From: Onchocerca volvulus
Taxonomy: Eukaryota > Nematoda > Chromadorea > Rhabditida > Onchocercidae
Reading direction: 5' to 3'
NCBI GenBank assembly: GCA_000499405.2
Contig: HG738138.1
Span: 24,085,097-24,149,096, forward strand
Length of the DNA stretch: 64,000 bases
This document shows, piece by piece, positions 1-10,500 of this stretch (the stretch's first letter is position 1; the number at the start of each line of letters is the position of its first letter). Both the position numbers and the translations under genes were made by a program. Below the pieces are notes generated by a model. The model saw only the letters and a list, made by a program, of their open reading frames with translations. It had not been told where the DNA came from and searched no databases.

Positions 1-232
1 CAACAATTCAGTTTGTTCATCTTAAATTATCAATTATTAATTTTAAAAAACAAATAATTAATTAACTCTTTTAATTATCTGTTTTATAAGGGAAGGAGAG
101 GGAAAATTTTCCCTTTATTATCTCATCATTTCTTATCATCATAGGATAATTAAATAATTACTTTCAATCGTACCTTATCACTCTTTCAAGGACTAAATTT
201 GAAAGCAGAATAGAAAAATTTTAAAGTTTCAG

Positions 233-861
233 CGATTAGAACGAAAAGAATGGAAGTCATACCGAAATGAATTGCGTTTGTTGAATAAAGTTCGCAAATG
301 TGGGCGAAATTTTTTACGCTTTTGCGATCGAGATGGAAATAAGCAAATTATGTTGGATGAATGGTTGAATTGTACAATTTATGGTTAGTTTTTGATCTTA
401 TAATTTGTAATTTGTCAAGAAATGAAAAGAATAAAAGATGAGATGGAAAATATTTTTGTAACTTTCTATGACTTAATTTAATCTTAAATAATTAATTTCC
501 TACGATTTGTTTTAATCCTAAATAAGTCTAATTTTAAAATATATTAATAACCATGGTACCACTATTACTATTGTATTCTATAAATATTGTACAACATTTC
601 AGTTTGACGAGAATTCTTAGTTTACTAAATTAAAATTCCGATTAAATTTTGAATAATTCAAAGATTTTGCTAATCGTAGATAAGAAATTAAAATAAGGAA
701 AAATCAGAGAAAATGATTGTTTATGATTTAAAAAAAAAAAAAAAAATTAAAACTTTTATTTTTCAGCAGATATGACTATCTCAACAGTATCAGTAACAAA
801 AACGAAAGTAACATTACCACGAAAGAATCCATTTCTGGATATTCTTCAACCGGATGATTAG
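233..861 (+). CDS. SPARC/SMOC-family extracellular calcium-binding protein, C-terminal two exons (5' part outside window)
   Basis: Two exons are read: 233-383 (preceded by TTTCAG, followed by GTTAGT) and 767-861 (preceded by TTTTTCAG), ending in TAG. The first encodes about 50 residues that match the final EF-hand of SPARC-type extracellular calcium-binding domains: the run ERKEWKSY, then RKCGRNFLRFCDRDGNKQI and LDEWLNCT. The acidic loop D-R-D-G-N-K and the paired cysteines around it are typical of the disulfide-stabilised EF-hand of SPARC, SMOC and testican. The spacing with ERKEW before the cysteine resembles SMOC most. The last exon adds a Ser/Thr/Lys-rich tail ending NPFLDILQPDD. Family members are secreted matrix proteins that modulate BMP and other signals; in C. 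elegans smoc-1 acts in BMP-like signalling. The N-terminal domains lie upstream of the window, so SMOC against SPARC cannot be settled. Confidence 0.72.
384..766 (+). other. Terminal intron of the SMOC-like gene
   Basis: AT-rich intron with GTTAGT donor and TTTTTCAGCAG acceptor, including a run of about 16 A at 730-746. The acceptor is a tandem NAGNAG (CAGCAG), so the last exon can start at 767 or 770. Confidence 0.7.
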
Positions 862-2770
862 TTTAAAAAGATTAAAATTAATTAAATTAATTCATCTGTT
901 GATAAGAAAACAAAATATTAATATTATCAAAGCTTTAAATGCATTATATTATTACTATTACTACGAGGAGATTTATATTAGTACTAATTTATCAAATATT
1001 ATAAATCATGAAATATTCGTAAAATACTTTGTTTTTTTTTTTTTACTTATATGATAAATGTTTTTCATTGAAATAATTTCAGTAAATTTTTGAAACCATA
1101 AAGAAAGCATAAATTTTTATTAATCAGGATAATACTGAAATTTCAAATGATTAGAATAAATAATTCGCTTTTTTTTAAGAGCTTTTTAATTTTAATTTTA
1201 TAGTTTTATATCTCTAAAATCCTATAATTTTGAATTTTTTTTTGAGTAATATTCATTTTAAAACTATTTTTATTCATAACGAAAAATTTTAAATGATAAT
1301 ATAAGTTTGAAGAGAAAATTTTTGAATTACTGTAATGTGAGTCACCGGAATTGGGAATAGCAGAACTTCAGGAATTTTGAATCAAATTGGAAAAAGATAT
1401 ATTCTCGCTTATTGCTCTTATTATTTCTAAATTTAGATTAAATAATATAATCCTCCGAAATTTTAAAATTAGAAAAAATTAGAAAAATCTATGGATTAAA
1501 TAAAAAATTAAAATCTAAAATGAAAATTGAATTATGTAGTATCGATCTCGGTTACTGATGATGTGTGCTATTTCAATTATTGTTGTATTTGATTATTCGT
1601 TGTATTATAAATTATCACATTTAAATAAGTTTGATTTGTATCATGCTAATTATTGTTATAGATGTGTACTTGCGTAAGCGTTTACATTGCATATATAGGT
1701 TTTTTTCTTAACATAAAAGCCTTAAAATATATATTTGTTACAAAATGATCAGTAGGTTAAAAAGTTCAAAAGGCTTATTATCGATAGCCAAATCAGATGA
1801 TATTTTTGAATTTTGATTTAATTTCCTATTGTAAGTAGAAAAAAATTGTTCAATAACTCTCAAAAATTTTATAAATATTTTAAACAGACAATGTTATGTT
1901 TAATTTCCAAGACAGACTTGTATGCTATCTAACAATTGAATCTGAATGCAATTGTTCTCAGTCTTGAATAAAATTGATCTTTGAGCAATTTCATTGTTAG
2001 TTATTTCTTCTTCAGAAATGCTTTCATGCAAAAAACGTTAAGAAAAAAGTAGACTGATCAGATATGAATGAGATTTCACCTCACGTTCACTATATTCTAC
2101 TTTATCTCACAATCGATTTGCTCTGTAATTTGTTGAATATTTCATCTAAATAAGATAAAATACAATTTTATTCACCTGAATAAGATAAAGTATTAATTCT
2201 GTTCACCTGAATAAAGCACAATTAAAAACATAATGTAAAGTCTCAATGAAGAAGAATTATTCAAGCCTTGACAATGTTAATATGCCAAAATTAATTATAA
2301 AATACCGTTAAATACCAATTTTTTGTTCCTTAAATAATAAATAATAACAGAATAACATAAAGTGACGTCTAAAGTTAAATAAACAAAATAGAGGTTCCGA
2401 AATAGAATACACTAAATAGAAAGAAGCATGCAGAATTTACAAAATGTAGAATTAACCATTGAAACAAAAGAATATGTAAAGCATAATAGATATATATGAA
2501 TAATTCAAATTCATTACGTTGCGCTAAAATAGTTTTTTCAGAAATATAATTTTCTGGAAATCTTACATTTCCCCGCTTAGCATTCATTACGGGATTTCTA
2601 AAAATTGTTCCATTTCCATGGACTCAATCTTTTACTAATGTTGGTCTTGCTACATCTATTTTAGACAATTAGAATTCAAAACCCAGTAAACATTATTTCC
2701 AGCTGCACTCCGCTAATTTGAATCAAAACGGATTTCACAAATCCTCCATAAAAAGTTTCATCTTTAGTAT

Positions 2771-2970
2771 ATGAACATTATCGTTAATTTCTTTTACATT
2801 TTGCATAAGGAATATGAATGGTACATAAATATATGTTGTTTCCGCAAGAAAACTTGCAAATGTGACTTCGCCTCTTTTCTGTTCCAGAAAATTCTCGAAA
2901 ATAATTACTTGCGAAGCAAATTTTGTTTTCAGCAAAATGTAAAAAAAATTGACAGTGAAACGAACGTTCA
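2771..2970. repeat. Small fold-back (inverted-repeat) element, MITE-like
   Basis: The sequence GTTAATTTCTTTTACATTTTGC at 2783-2804 recurs inverted at 2932-2953 with 20 of 22 positions matching, and the outer ends are also related (ATGAAC / TTGAAC). The 127-base interior is partly self-complementary. Open frames on both strands look alike (both begin with a VNFFYIL-type segment), which is the expected by-product of a palindromic element rather than evidence of genes. No clear target-site duplication was found. Confidence 0.4.
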
Positions 2971-3238
2971 ATCACATGAATGATATAAATAAATCATAAA
3001 AGGAATAATCATTTTGTACAACATCAAATAAATCGATAAACAATAAATATAAAAACTAACATAAGCAAATCAAAATGAATCTCCAAATTTTAACTCTCAA
3101 TTTTTCATTTATAATACAAATATACATCCATTCACCAATCACAACTGTAATCACAACAGCCTTGTTTCTGCCTTTTATTGCTTGGTTGTGAATGAATCAC
3201 ACATTTTTGATCAGTTAGAAAAAAAAAAAAAAAATGAC

Positions 3239-3266
3239 ACTAATGCTTTTCTAGTGAAGCATTAGT
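3239..3266 (-). other. 3' hairpin just downstream of the HP1-like stop codon
   Basis: ACTAATGCTT at 3239-3248 and AAGCATTAGT at 3257-3266 form a perfect 10-bp stem with an 8-base loop. It begins 16 bases after the HP1-like stop codon and is followed, in the direction of transcription, by a T run. It may be a 3' UTR structure; function unknown. Confidence 0.5.
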
Positions 3267-3281
3267 TAGATAATTACGAGA

Positions 3282-4649
3282 TCATTGCGTGAAACCAGAG
3301 ACACATCCTTCGAAAAATTCGATCAATTCGATTGAATATTCTCTTTTGATGTCTTCATACTGCATACACCATTGCTCACCGCTAGACTCGCTACAAAAAA
3401 AAAGAAAAAAAAAAAACTGAAAGAATTAGTCTTACATGTCTGGATCAGATGCTGACTATAGTGGAATCGATGAATGCATGTCTCTTAGAAGTAACTAGTA
3501 TCACATGTTTAGACACAGCTGAATAATATAGAATATATTACACTGAAAATCAAAAATCAGACCATAAAAGCTCAGGAACTTATAACTGTAGCAAATATAA
3601 ATTAAAATATCAGCGAACGCTATTATCATAAAAGAATACTTACCTCTCAACTAATAACGTCGAATTTTCGACGTTCCGTCCGTTATCACTAACTACGCCG
3701 ACAATCTTGATCTTTTTCTGCAACAAAGCTATTGTTATTACACTAATTATATATAACTACGTTTATTTCACTCGATGCAAAAGTTTTCATTGTCCTCCAG
3801 CAAGCTATGGATCCTCATATACCACTTCACAAAGCAAAAAAAAAAGATCTAAAGGCGCAATTTCTCACCAATAAAGCAATGAAACTTTCATTCATTTCTG
3901 AATTAAATTTTTAATGATAACGAAGATGTAAGGTTACACTGTTTTGTAACTAATTTTATGAAATCATCTACTTATAATAATCCTCCTTTGTTCTTTTTAT
4001 CAAATATAATTGTAAGCTCGAAAAATCACCGAATGACGAGCTCTTTTAGGGCTTGGACTTTGTGCACTAGGTTTAGTAGCTGTTTCAGAAGATTCAGTAC
4101 TTGATCCACTGGATTGGCCATCTGCGGCACGTTTCTGCTTCTGCTTTTCATATGCCTCCACAATTAAAGGAACTTCAGCATTGATTCGTTTTGCTGGTTC
4201 CCATGTAGGCCTATAGATAATCTATATTAAAAAAACATCTCTATCTTATTTACGCTGCTAAGTTTCGTATTCAAAAAAATATGGAGAAAATTATGAATAC
4301 ATTTTAATCCAAGCCTTAATAAACTGAGAGTGGAAATTATTTTGACTTTGCAGAGTTACTGTCGTAAAATAAAAAAGAATTCCTCTCTAGATATTTTACA
4401 AACAAATAGACAAAATAATATTACAGAAATTAGTCGAAGACGATGTTTGTCTCATAATAACGAACTGCTTATCAAGAATAAAACAACTATTCCTTCAATT
4501 TTGAAATATCGACAAATTGAAAAAAAAAAAAAAAAAAAAGTTGCTTACGCCCATAAAATTTTGTAGAGTTTCTCCAATCGAGCACCTCTTCTTTCATATT
4601 TCTCGGAGATAATACGCTCAACTCGATACCAAGAAGATTTGTCTGCCAT
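3282..4649 (-). CDS. Heterochromatin protein 1-like (chromodomain plus chromoshadow domain)
   Basis: Four exons on the minus strand: 4549-4649, 4030-4210, 3644-3717, 3282-3390; phases fit and give 154 aa. Residues about 7-60 are a chromodomain (WYRVERIISEKYERRG, then LYKILW, then PTWEPAKRI and AEVPLIVEAYEKQ). Residues about 61-94 are a Ser/Thr-rich linker ending in the basic PSPKRARHS, a likely nuclear signal. Residues about 95-154 are a chromoshadow domain (KIKIVGVVSDNGR, GEQWCMQYEDIK, IELIEFFE). HP1 proteins bind methylated H3K9 through the chromodomain and dimerise through the shadow domain; worm homologues are the HPL proteins. Oddity: the loop between KILW and TWEP is about six residues shorter than in canonical HP1, so one aromatic-cage residue is missing. 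The exon 2 donor (GTGATT) is weak; reading through it would give a short chromodomain-only form ending at 4000. Start chosen at the first ATG; an upstream coding exon is possible. Confidence 0.92.
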
Positions 4650-4937
4650 GAAATAGCACTTTCCAATGCTTTTAACGTCTAATTCTTAAATACAAACTAG
4701 TAATTTTTCCATAATGTTATAAACTTGTTTGAGTTTATGCGGACAAAGCAAAGAAAAAAATCACATATTACTTATACCATATATGCCAACATCTTAAGCC
4801 CTTTCGATTTCAATATACCTATGTCTGTTTGGTATCAAAACGAATGCATGAAACATGGTGCATGCGACATGGTTACTTGATGCATATAGTAAGATTTGTT
4901 GAAAAAATCTTTTGTTGTTGTGACCGGGACAATTCCT

Positions 4938-5530
4938 GTTCGAAGAAAGTTTTACTCGTTGACAGAAGAGTTCTTCGTCTACGTTATAAACAATTATTTG
5001 AGAATATCCAAGTAAATTAATCACCAAGTTATTCTTTTCCTTGTCGTCCCGATGAAAGGATTATCGCTCAATCTGAACTACTGTGGCTTTGCACTCAAAT
5101 AATTATTGATGCGTCGATTTGTGTCAAACTTGAATGACTTTAGCTCCAAAATCCTAATCTTTTGAATCCATTTGATGCTCCTCCCCCTTGCTGATCTCCA
5201 ACGTGTCACTTCGTTCCTCTGTGAATCGGAGTGTTCTGACGAGAAACATGCTTATCCTCTTGGCGGTAAACATGATTGCGGATCTGTTGGTTCTTCTGAA
5301 ACTATTTCGCGCCACGTCATCTTCAATACTTCTTGTTTACAATAATTATTATCGTGACGCTATTTCGCCTCTAACATCTCTTGTTTATTATAATTGCATC
5401 CTTTGATTTCATCAGGATCTTCCTGCTATTTGATCTTTAAATATTCTATATACATCTAATTATGTTTATTCTTTTGGCGGTAAACATTTTATCGACTTGT
5501 CGGTCCTTCTGAAACTATGTCATGGCATCT
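4938..5530 (+). mobile_element. Relic related to the BEL/Pao element at 28.6-31 kb (LTR or UTR-like fragments)
   Basis: Positions 4938-5035 (GTTCGAAGAAAG ... GAGAATATCCAAGTAAATTA) match the block at 28767-28860 and its inverted copy at 29070-29176. Positions 5183-5330 (CTGATCTCCAACGT ... CTTTTGGCGGTAAACATG type sequence) match 30838-31000 in the same orientation. A second partial copy of the GGCGGTAAACAT block lies at about 5462-5530. No protein-coding frame survives. It reads as a separate, internally deleted insertion of the same family. Ends and target duplication not identified. Confidence 0.55.
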
Positions 5531-6020
5531 TTCCGACAATATTACGATGGAAATCTGTAAACATTCAGACACATGTGAAACTACAAAAAAACAGAAGGGA
5601 AATTACTACACTTGCAAGAATCTTGAACCACAAGCACCACAAAAACCTCAAGCATATCGCAATACACCACTGGTACTCCCCCGCACTAATTTATAATGAC
5701 TGAATCCAAACCTTCTGAATACTAACATTCAAATTTGAAAATCGCGGGAACTGTGGTCTTGCGGCCCGTAAAAATGATTGATGCAACACCGAAGACCACT
5801 AATTTGGTCTGAAAATCGCTTGATCAATGCAGAAGTGAAGTCCACAGGAAGCGTTTTTACGCGCAATTCGTCGAGATGAATCCTAAATATAAAATTCTTG
5901 ACTATATATATATATACATATAATACATATATTTTACTACTACGAGAAATTAAACATTACTTATTTTAAAAATAATGTCGCGTACCTCCTTCATCTCCCT
6001 TCTACTTCAACTTTCTAATT

Positions 6021-6178
6021 CAATAAAGCGTCACTTACATTTTTCCCTTCTATGTCAACAAAGCGTCATTTACGTCTTCCTCTTCTACGTCAACAAAATG
6101 TCTTTTACATTTTTCCCTCCTATGTCAACAAAGTGTCATTTTCTCCCTTCTACCGTCAACAGAGCATCATTTACACCA
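6021..6178 (+). repeat. Minisatellite, unit of about 35 bases
   Basis: Units built on TTCTAYGTCAACAAAGCGTC and ATTTACATTTTTCCC recur with anchor TATGTCAACA (or a variant) at 6051, 6086, 6121 and 6151, with a more diverged copy upstream from about 6021. Spacing is 35, 35 and 30 bases. Frames through it are repetitive and probably not coding. Confidence 0.75.
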
Positions 6179-7539
6179 TCATATGCAGTATAGAACTTCC
6201 GAAACATTGTGTCTTTTACACAATCGTACAAATGAGAAAAAGAACATTATTCGATTTATCAATTTTTTGCAAAGTTCTAATATTCTAATAACTATGCGAT
6301 AACAATTACCATATAATCCTTCTTCTACTAATTTTTGACATCGGAAACGAGAAAAAGAACCCGATTTAATTAAATATTTTAAAAACAAAATAGTTGAAGA
6401 GATGAAAAACAGGTTGGAAATTAGCAAAGAAAATGAAATGGAAGAAAATGACATCCCGCTTTTGCTTATAAATAATTCCTGTCAAAAATAAAATATACAG
6501 CAAAGTTCTTATCATTAATATTAGCAAAATAATCATCGTCTTATGAATATTGTCATCAATCTTATCAATATCGAAATATAATAGCAGTAATACTAAATTT
6601 AACAGGTAAAAAAATATATTTACATAAACAAAATGGAACAAAACATACACATACAGAAAATTATATAACAGCAAACAATATAATATTTAACTTATACTAA
6701 CGAAAACATATTGCGAAAAATGAAAATCACATTTCACCTAAATTGAATAAATGTAAAAATCCTAAATAACTACTAAAAGAGGAACGAAGTCCAAGAAATG
6801 CGAAACTGCAAACGAAACAATCATTTTTTCTTTTTCTTTTATGAAATAAAAAATAGAAATAAAACTAGACTAAATATATGAAACGTCCAAATAATATATT
6901 TGAAAAGTAGAAAAAAGCAATGATCAAGGATGAAAAAAAAAAATTACTATTATATTATCGCATTTATCTTACCTTTCAGATTTTTAGACTTCAATTTTCT
7001 GATGTTTTTTTAAAATCATTTTTCACATTTTTTCACAAGCATTCTCATCCATATTTCAATTAGATCATTTCGAAAATTAATATCAAGCAAAATATGTTGG
7101 GAATATAATATTAAGTATTTCAGTAATATGACAAAAATTACTCTTTCAGTAAATTTCTATTACTAATAATATCCTTTTAGATACAAAATATGTTAATATA
7201 GCAAAAAATGACTGTTAATACTTCGAGCTAAAAATGAAAAAAATATAAATTTTTAACAGAGTAAAACAATTTAATAGATTTCAATGAAAAGAAAAACACA
7301 AAAGAAGATTTTTTAGGCACAAGTACAAATTTCGTTTATATTTCTCAAATTGTTTTAAAAAAATTTGAGAAATATTCATTCCTTAAAACAATAAATATTT
7401 CATGAAAATATGCAACACGAAACTTTAACTGATAAAAAGACTTCATCATTTTAGTCTTTTACACCATGATAATTTTTGAACTGATGCATAATGTAATCTA
7501 AATTAAAATAAAAAAAAAAAACATGTTTATCCTAAGCAT

Positions 7540-10500
7540 TCACAAAAGATTTTTACGACGTTTGTAATCTTCGAGACTTAATGGTCTAGATGATCCTCTA
7601 CTCATTGCTGATCGATTATTGCCCAGACCAGGGTGTCTTGAATTGACATCCATTGAACTGAGTGACGGAGCACTGGAAGACAATGTCACTGCCGCTGAAA
7701 ATACAGGATTGTTCAAGAAAAAGAATGAAGCAAAACAAATTATAATTCTGCCAATCGAAATTAAACTTGTCTCTTAACTATGAAGAAATTTCGATAATGC
7801 TAGGCTTTGGTTCATTCATTTTTAACTAACTGTAAAATAATCAGTAAGACCGGCAATCAAAATCTCACTAGAGTATTCAAAAGATAATTTATAATTATAT
7901 TTCTTTTTAACACCCCAGTATTCTGATTCGTATTACTGCCCAATTTCAAAATCACCGTTTAATCTCAATAACAATTTTGCATTTGAGAATAATATTGAGA
8001 AAGTGGTCCATATAAGAAAACTTTGATTTATTTAATTGATGCTTTAATTGCCTGTTTAATCAACTACTTAATGCAGGAAATATGTTTACCTGGTATGGCA
8101 ATGTCGATATCAACATCGAAATTATGAGCATTGAAAAGATCCGAAACTGGTCCACTTGGACCTCGTACTCCACTTGCACTAAGTGATCCTTTTTGAGGCA
8201 CTGGCTTTTGATCATTTAGTTCAATAACTGTCGACTGCGAGTTTATTGCAGAATCTTTAAATGACACAAGGAAATTTAAATTAAAAAAAGTATATCGAAA
8301 ATATCATCTTTATAGAAGAATATAATCGAGGTAAGCTATCATTTAATTAATTATCTTTGATTTTTAGCCAATACAACATGTTACGGATGTGACAAATTTG
8401 AACCAAAACATGCAAAAGTTCTTAAAGTCATCATGTAGAAAAAGAAATTTCATTATTAGTGGGTCTAAAAGTCAAACGGTACTAAATAATCTTTTGAATC
8501 CAATTCACGAATAAGTTAGACAAGCATTTACAATGACTTACTAAATGTAATTTATTTTTAGTGAATAATATCTTTATATATTTCTTCATTGAATCCTATC
8601 GTCTCTTAAGTTAAATTTCGCTTCTACGATAAAATGACATAAAAATGAAACAAAAATAAAATTTTTTCCAGAAGGACAAATCTTTCAAATGTAATGTGGA
8701 AATGTTAAAATGAAAAAGGCTGCAAAATCATAACAAAAACTTACGTTCATCATTGTTGCCAACCACTGTATCCCCCTTCTTATTCAAATGCTGAGTCATT
8801 TTATCTCTGCCAGGAACAGGCTTAAATTTATAAAATACTTAAAAAAAAATTTAAAGATATTTTAAATGAACATTTATAATTAATATAAATAAATTAACGA
8901 AATTATTTATATTCTTCACTTCGAAAATATATAAAAAGTTGATCGATACTGATGATAATCCAGAAAATCAGTTGGTAACAAATGCAAATTCGATATTTAG
9001 TTTTACGACATCATACCTTCAGGATGACTATAGCTATTATAACAAGTCAGCTTATATAAAATAAGAATGATTTCAGGAAGTATCAAAGTCAAATCAGAAA
9101 AAGAAAAAAAAAAAACCTTCATTCGCGCATTTTTCCGAGTAAATGGATCATCTTGACTGGAAGTCTCAACTTGTATTTGACCACTAAGAATAGCTTCTTT
9201 AATGGCCTGTCTATTACGCTGATTAATCCAACTGATACCACGAATACTTTGTGAACGACGTCGTTCCTGTAATATTATTTTGAAGCAATAACAGTTTGCT
9301 GTATTGATACTTTGCTTGTCTAATAATTTCAATTACCATTAATTTGAATATTTCATACAAATTTTCCAATTGTATGAATTGACAAAAAATTGCTTTTTTT
9401 TTATTCGATTAAATTGTTTAATACTGTACCAAAATAAACTCAGAAAAATTCTCAAGAATGTACCAATTCGGTAGCTCTCGCTTCCAAATCATCAATTTGT
9501 TGCTGTAATAATTGTACTTCATCAACGTTTCCATATTGTTCGGCTTCTTGCTACAATAAAAAAGAAGAAAATTTTTTTTGGTTGAATGAGACAAATTTTT
9601 CTGCACAAAATTCCCGAGTTGAGATGTTTGTAAAGTAATGAAATGAACAGAGCAGTGGAAGAGGAATGCAAAATCAAACATGACAGCTCATTAATTCTAC
9701 AAAATCTTCTTAGTATCATCATTATCTGTATGATACTTGGTAGTTTTTCGATTATTTCAATTTTTTCTTTTAGGAATCTGAGATATTTTTGGCACAAAAT
9801 AACTTGACTAGATTATTCAGCATTAAGATGAAAAGAGAAAAAAAGAAGGCATGAAGTTTTTCACAAAGATCATTGAAAATGTACTAAAATTTATTCATAA
9901 CGAACTATTTTTTAAAACACTCTTTTTTTTTAATTCTCAAAATCAAAGAATGATATAATTTAAAAAGAATAATATTACCAAATTAGACTGGAATCTGAAA
10001 AAGAAAATGATTTAGAAATCAAATGAAAGTTTCCCAAAATTATACTGAATGCTATCTCAGCTTATATTTAAAGCTCTATTCAATCTCAACTATTATCATA
10101 TGTAATCAAATGAATTTCCGGAAAATTCAGTACTCTGCGAATATGAACTGTATGTTAAATATATAAAGCAAATTAAATGAAGAAAAGTCTTGAGTGAAAA
10201 AGTACTCGATTAGATATTTCCGTTATCGAATATTCATCTGCAAAATCTAACGTATCCATTACTATTACATACACATTTACATTAATATTCTAAACTTATA
10301 TTTATTTTCAATTATTGGAATGAGATTTAGAATAACATATATAGGAATTTTTGAATATTTGTTACTGAATATGTATTTGAAAACACCTGAATATTTTGTT
10401 TTTTAATTTTATTTTAATGCGATACTTTTGTTTCGCAAATCAAGAAACTGAAATTGCAGACAATTTTATTAGGAATGTTAATTTCAGTAATTTCATTTTT

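Larger units (their letters stand above)
862..3281. other. Intergenic region between convergent SMOC-like and HP1-like genes
   Basis: No coding exon seen. Contents: AT-rich sequence, three diverged direct copies of a unit of about 33 bases containing ATTCACCTGAATAAGATAAA (about 2145-2220), an imperfect fold-back element at 2771-2970, and the 3' flank of the HP1-like gene with a 10-bp hairpin at 3239-3266 and a long A run. Confidence 0.6.
4650..7539. other. Intergenic region with retroelement relic and minisatellite
   Basis: Between the HP1-like 5' end and the RTF1 3' end, which lie on the same strand. Contains BEL/Pao-related relic sequence (4938-5530), a slightly GC-richer stretch at 5740-5880 with an 8-bp inverted repeat (GTGGTCTT / AAGACCAC), the 35-base tandem repeat at 6021-6178, and otherwise AT-rich sequence. 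Short open frames at 5975-6674 have no recognisable protein similarity. Confidence 0.55.

Noticed and set aside
4000..4029. Short C-terminal extension of HP1-like exon 2 read to the stop at 4000
   Set aside because: Splicing at GTGATT to the chromoshadow exons gives a complete conserved domain; the extension has no similarity, so I treat it as intron, while noting it as a possible minor isoform.
5740..5880. GC-richer patch with an 8-bp inverted repeat, considered as a tRNA or other RNA gene
   Set aside because: No cloverleaf, no A or B box arrangement, and the loop is 31 bases with no further stem.
6366..6674. 102-residue minus-strand open frame rich in Leu, Phe and Tyr
   Set aside because: Hydrophobic composition follows from AT-rich DNA; no splice context, domain or conserved motif.
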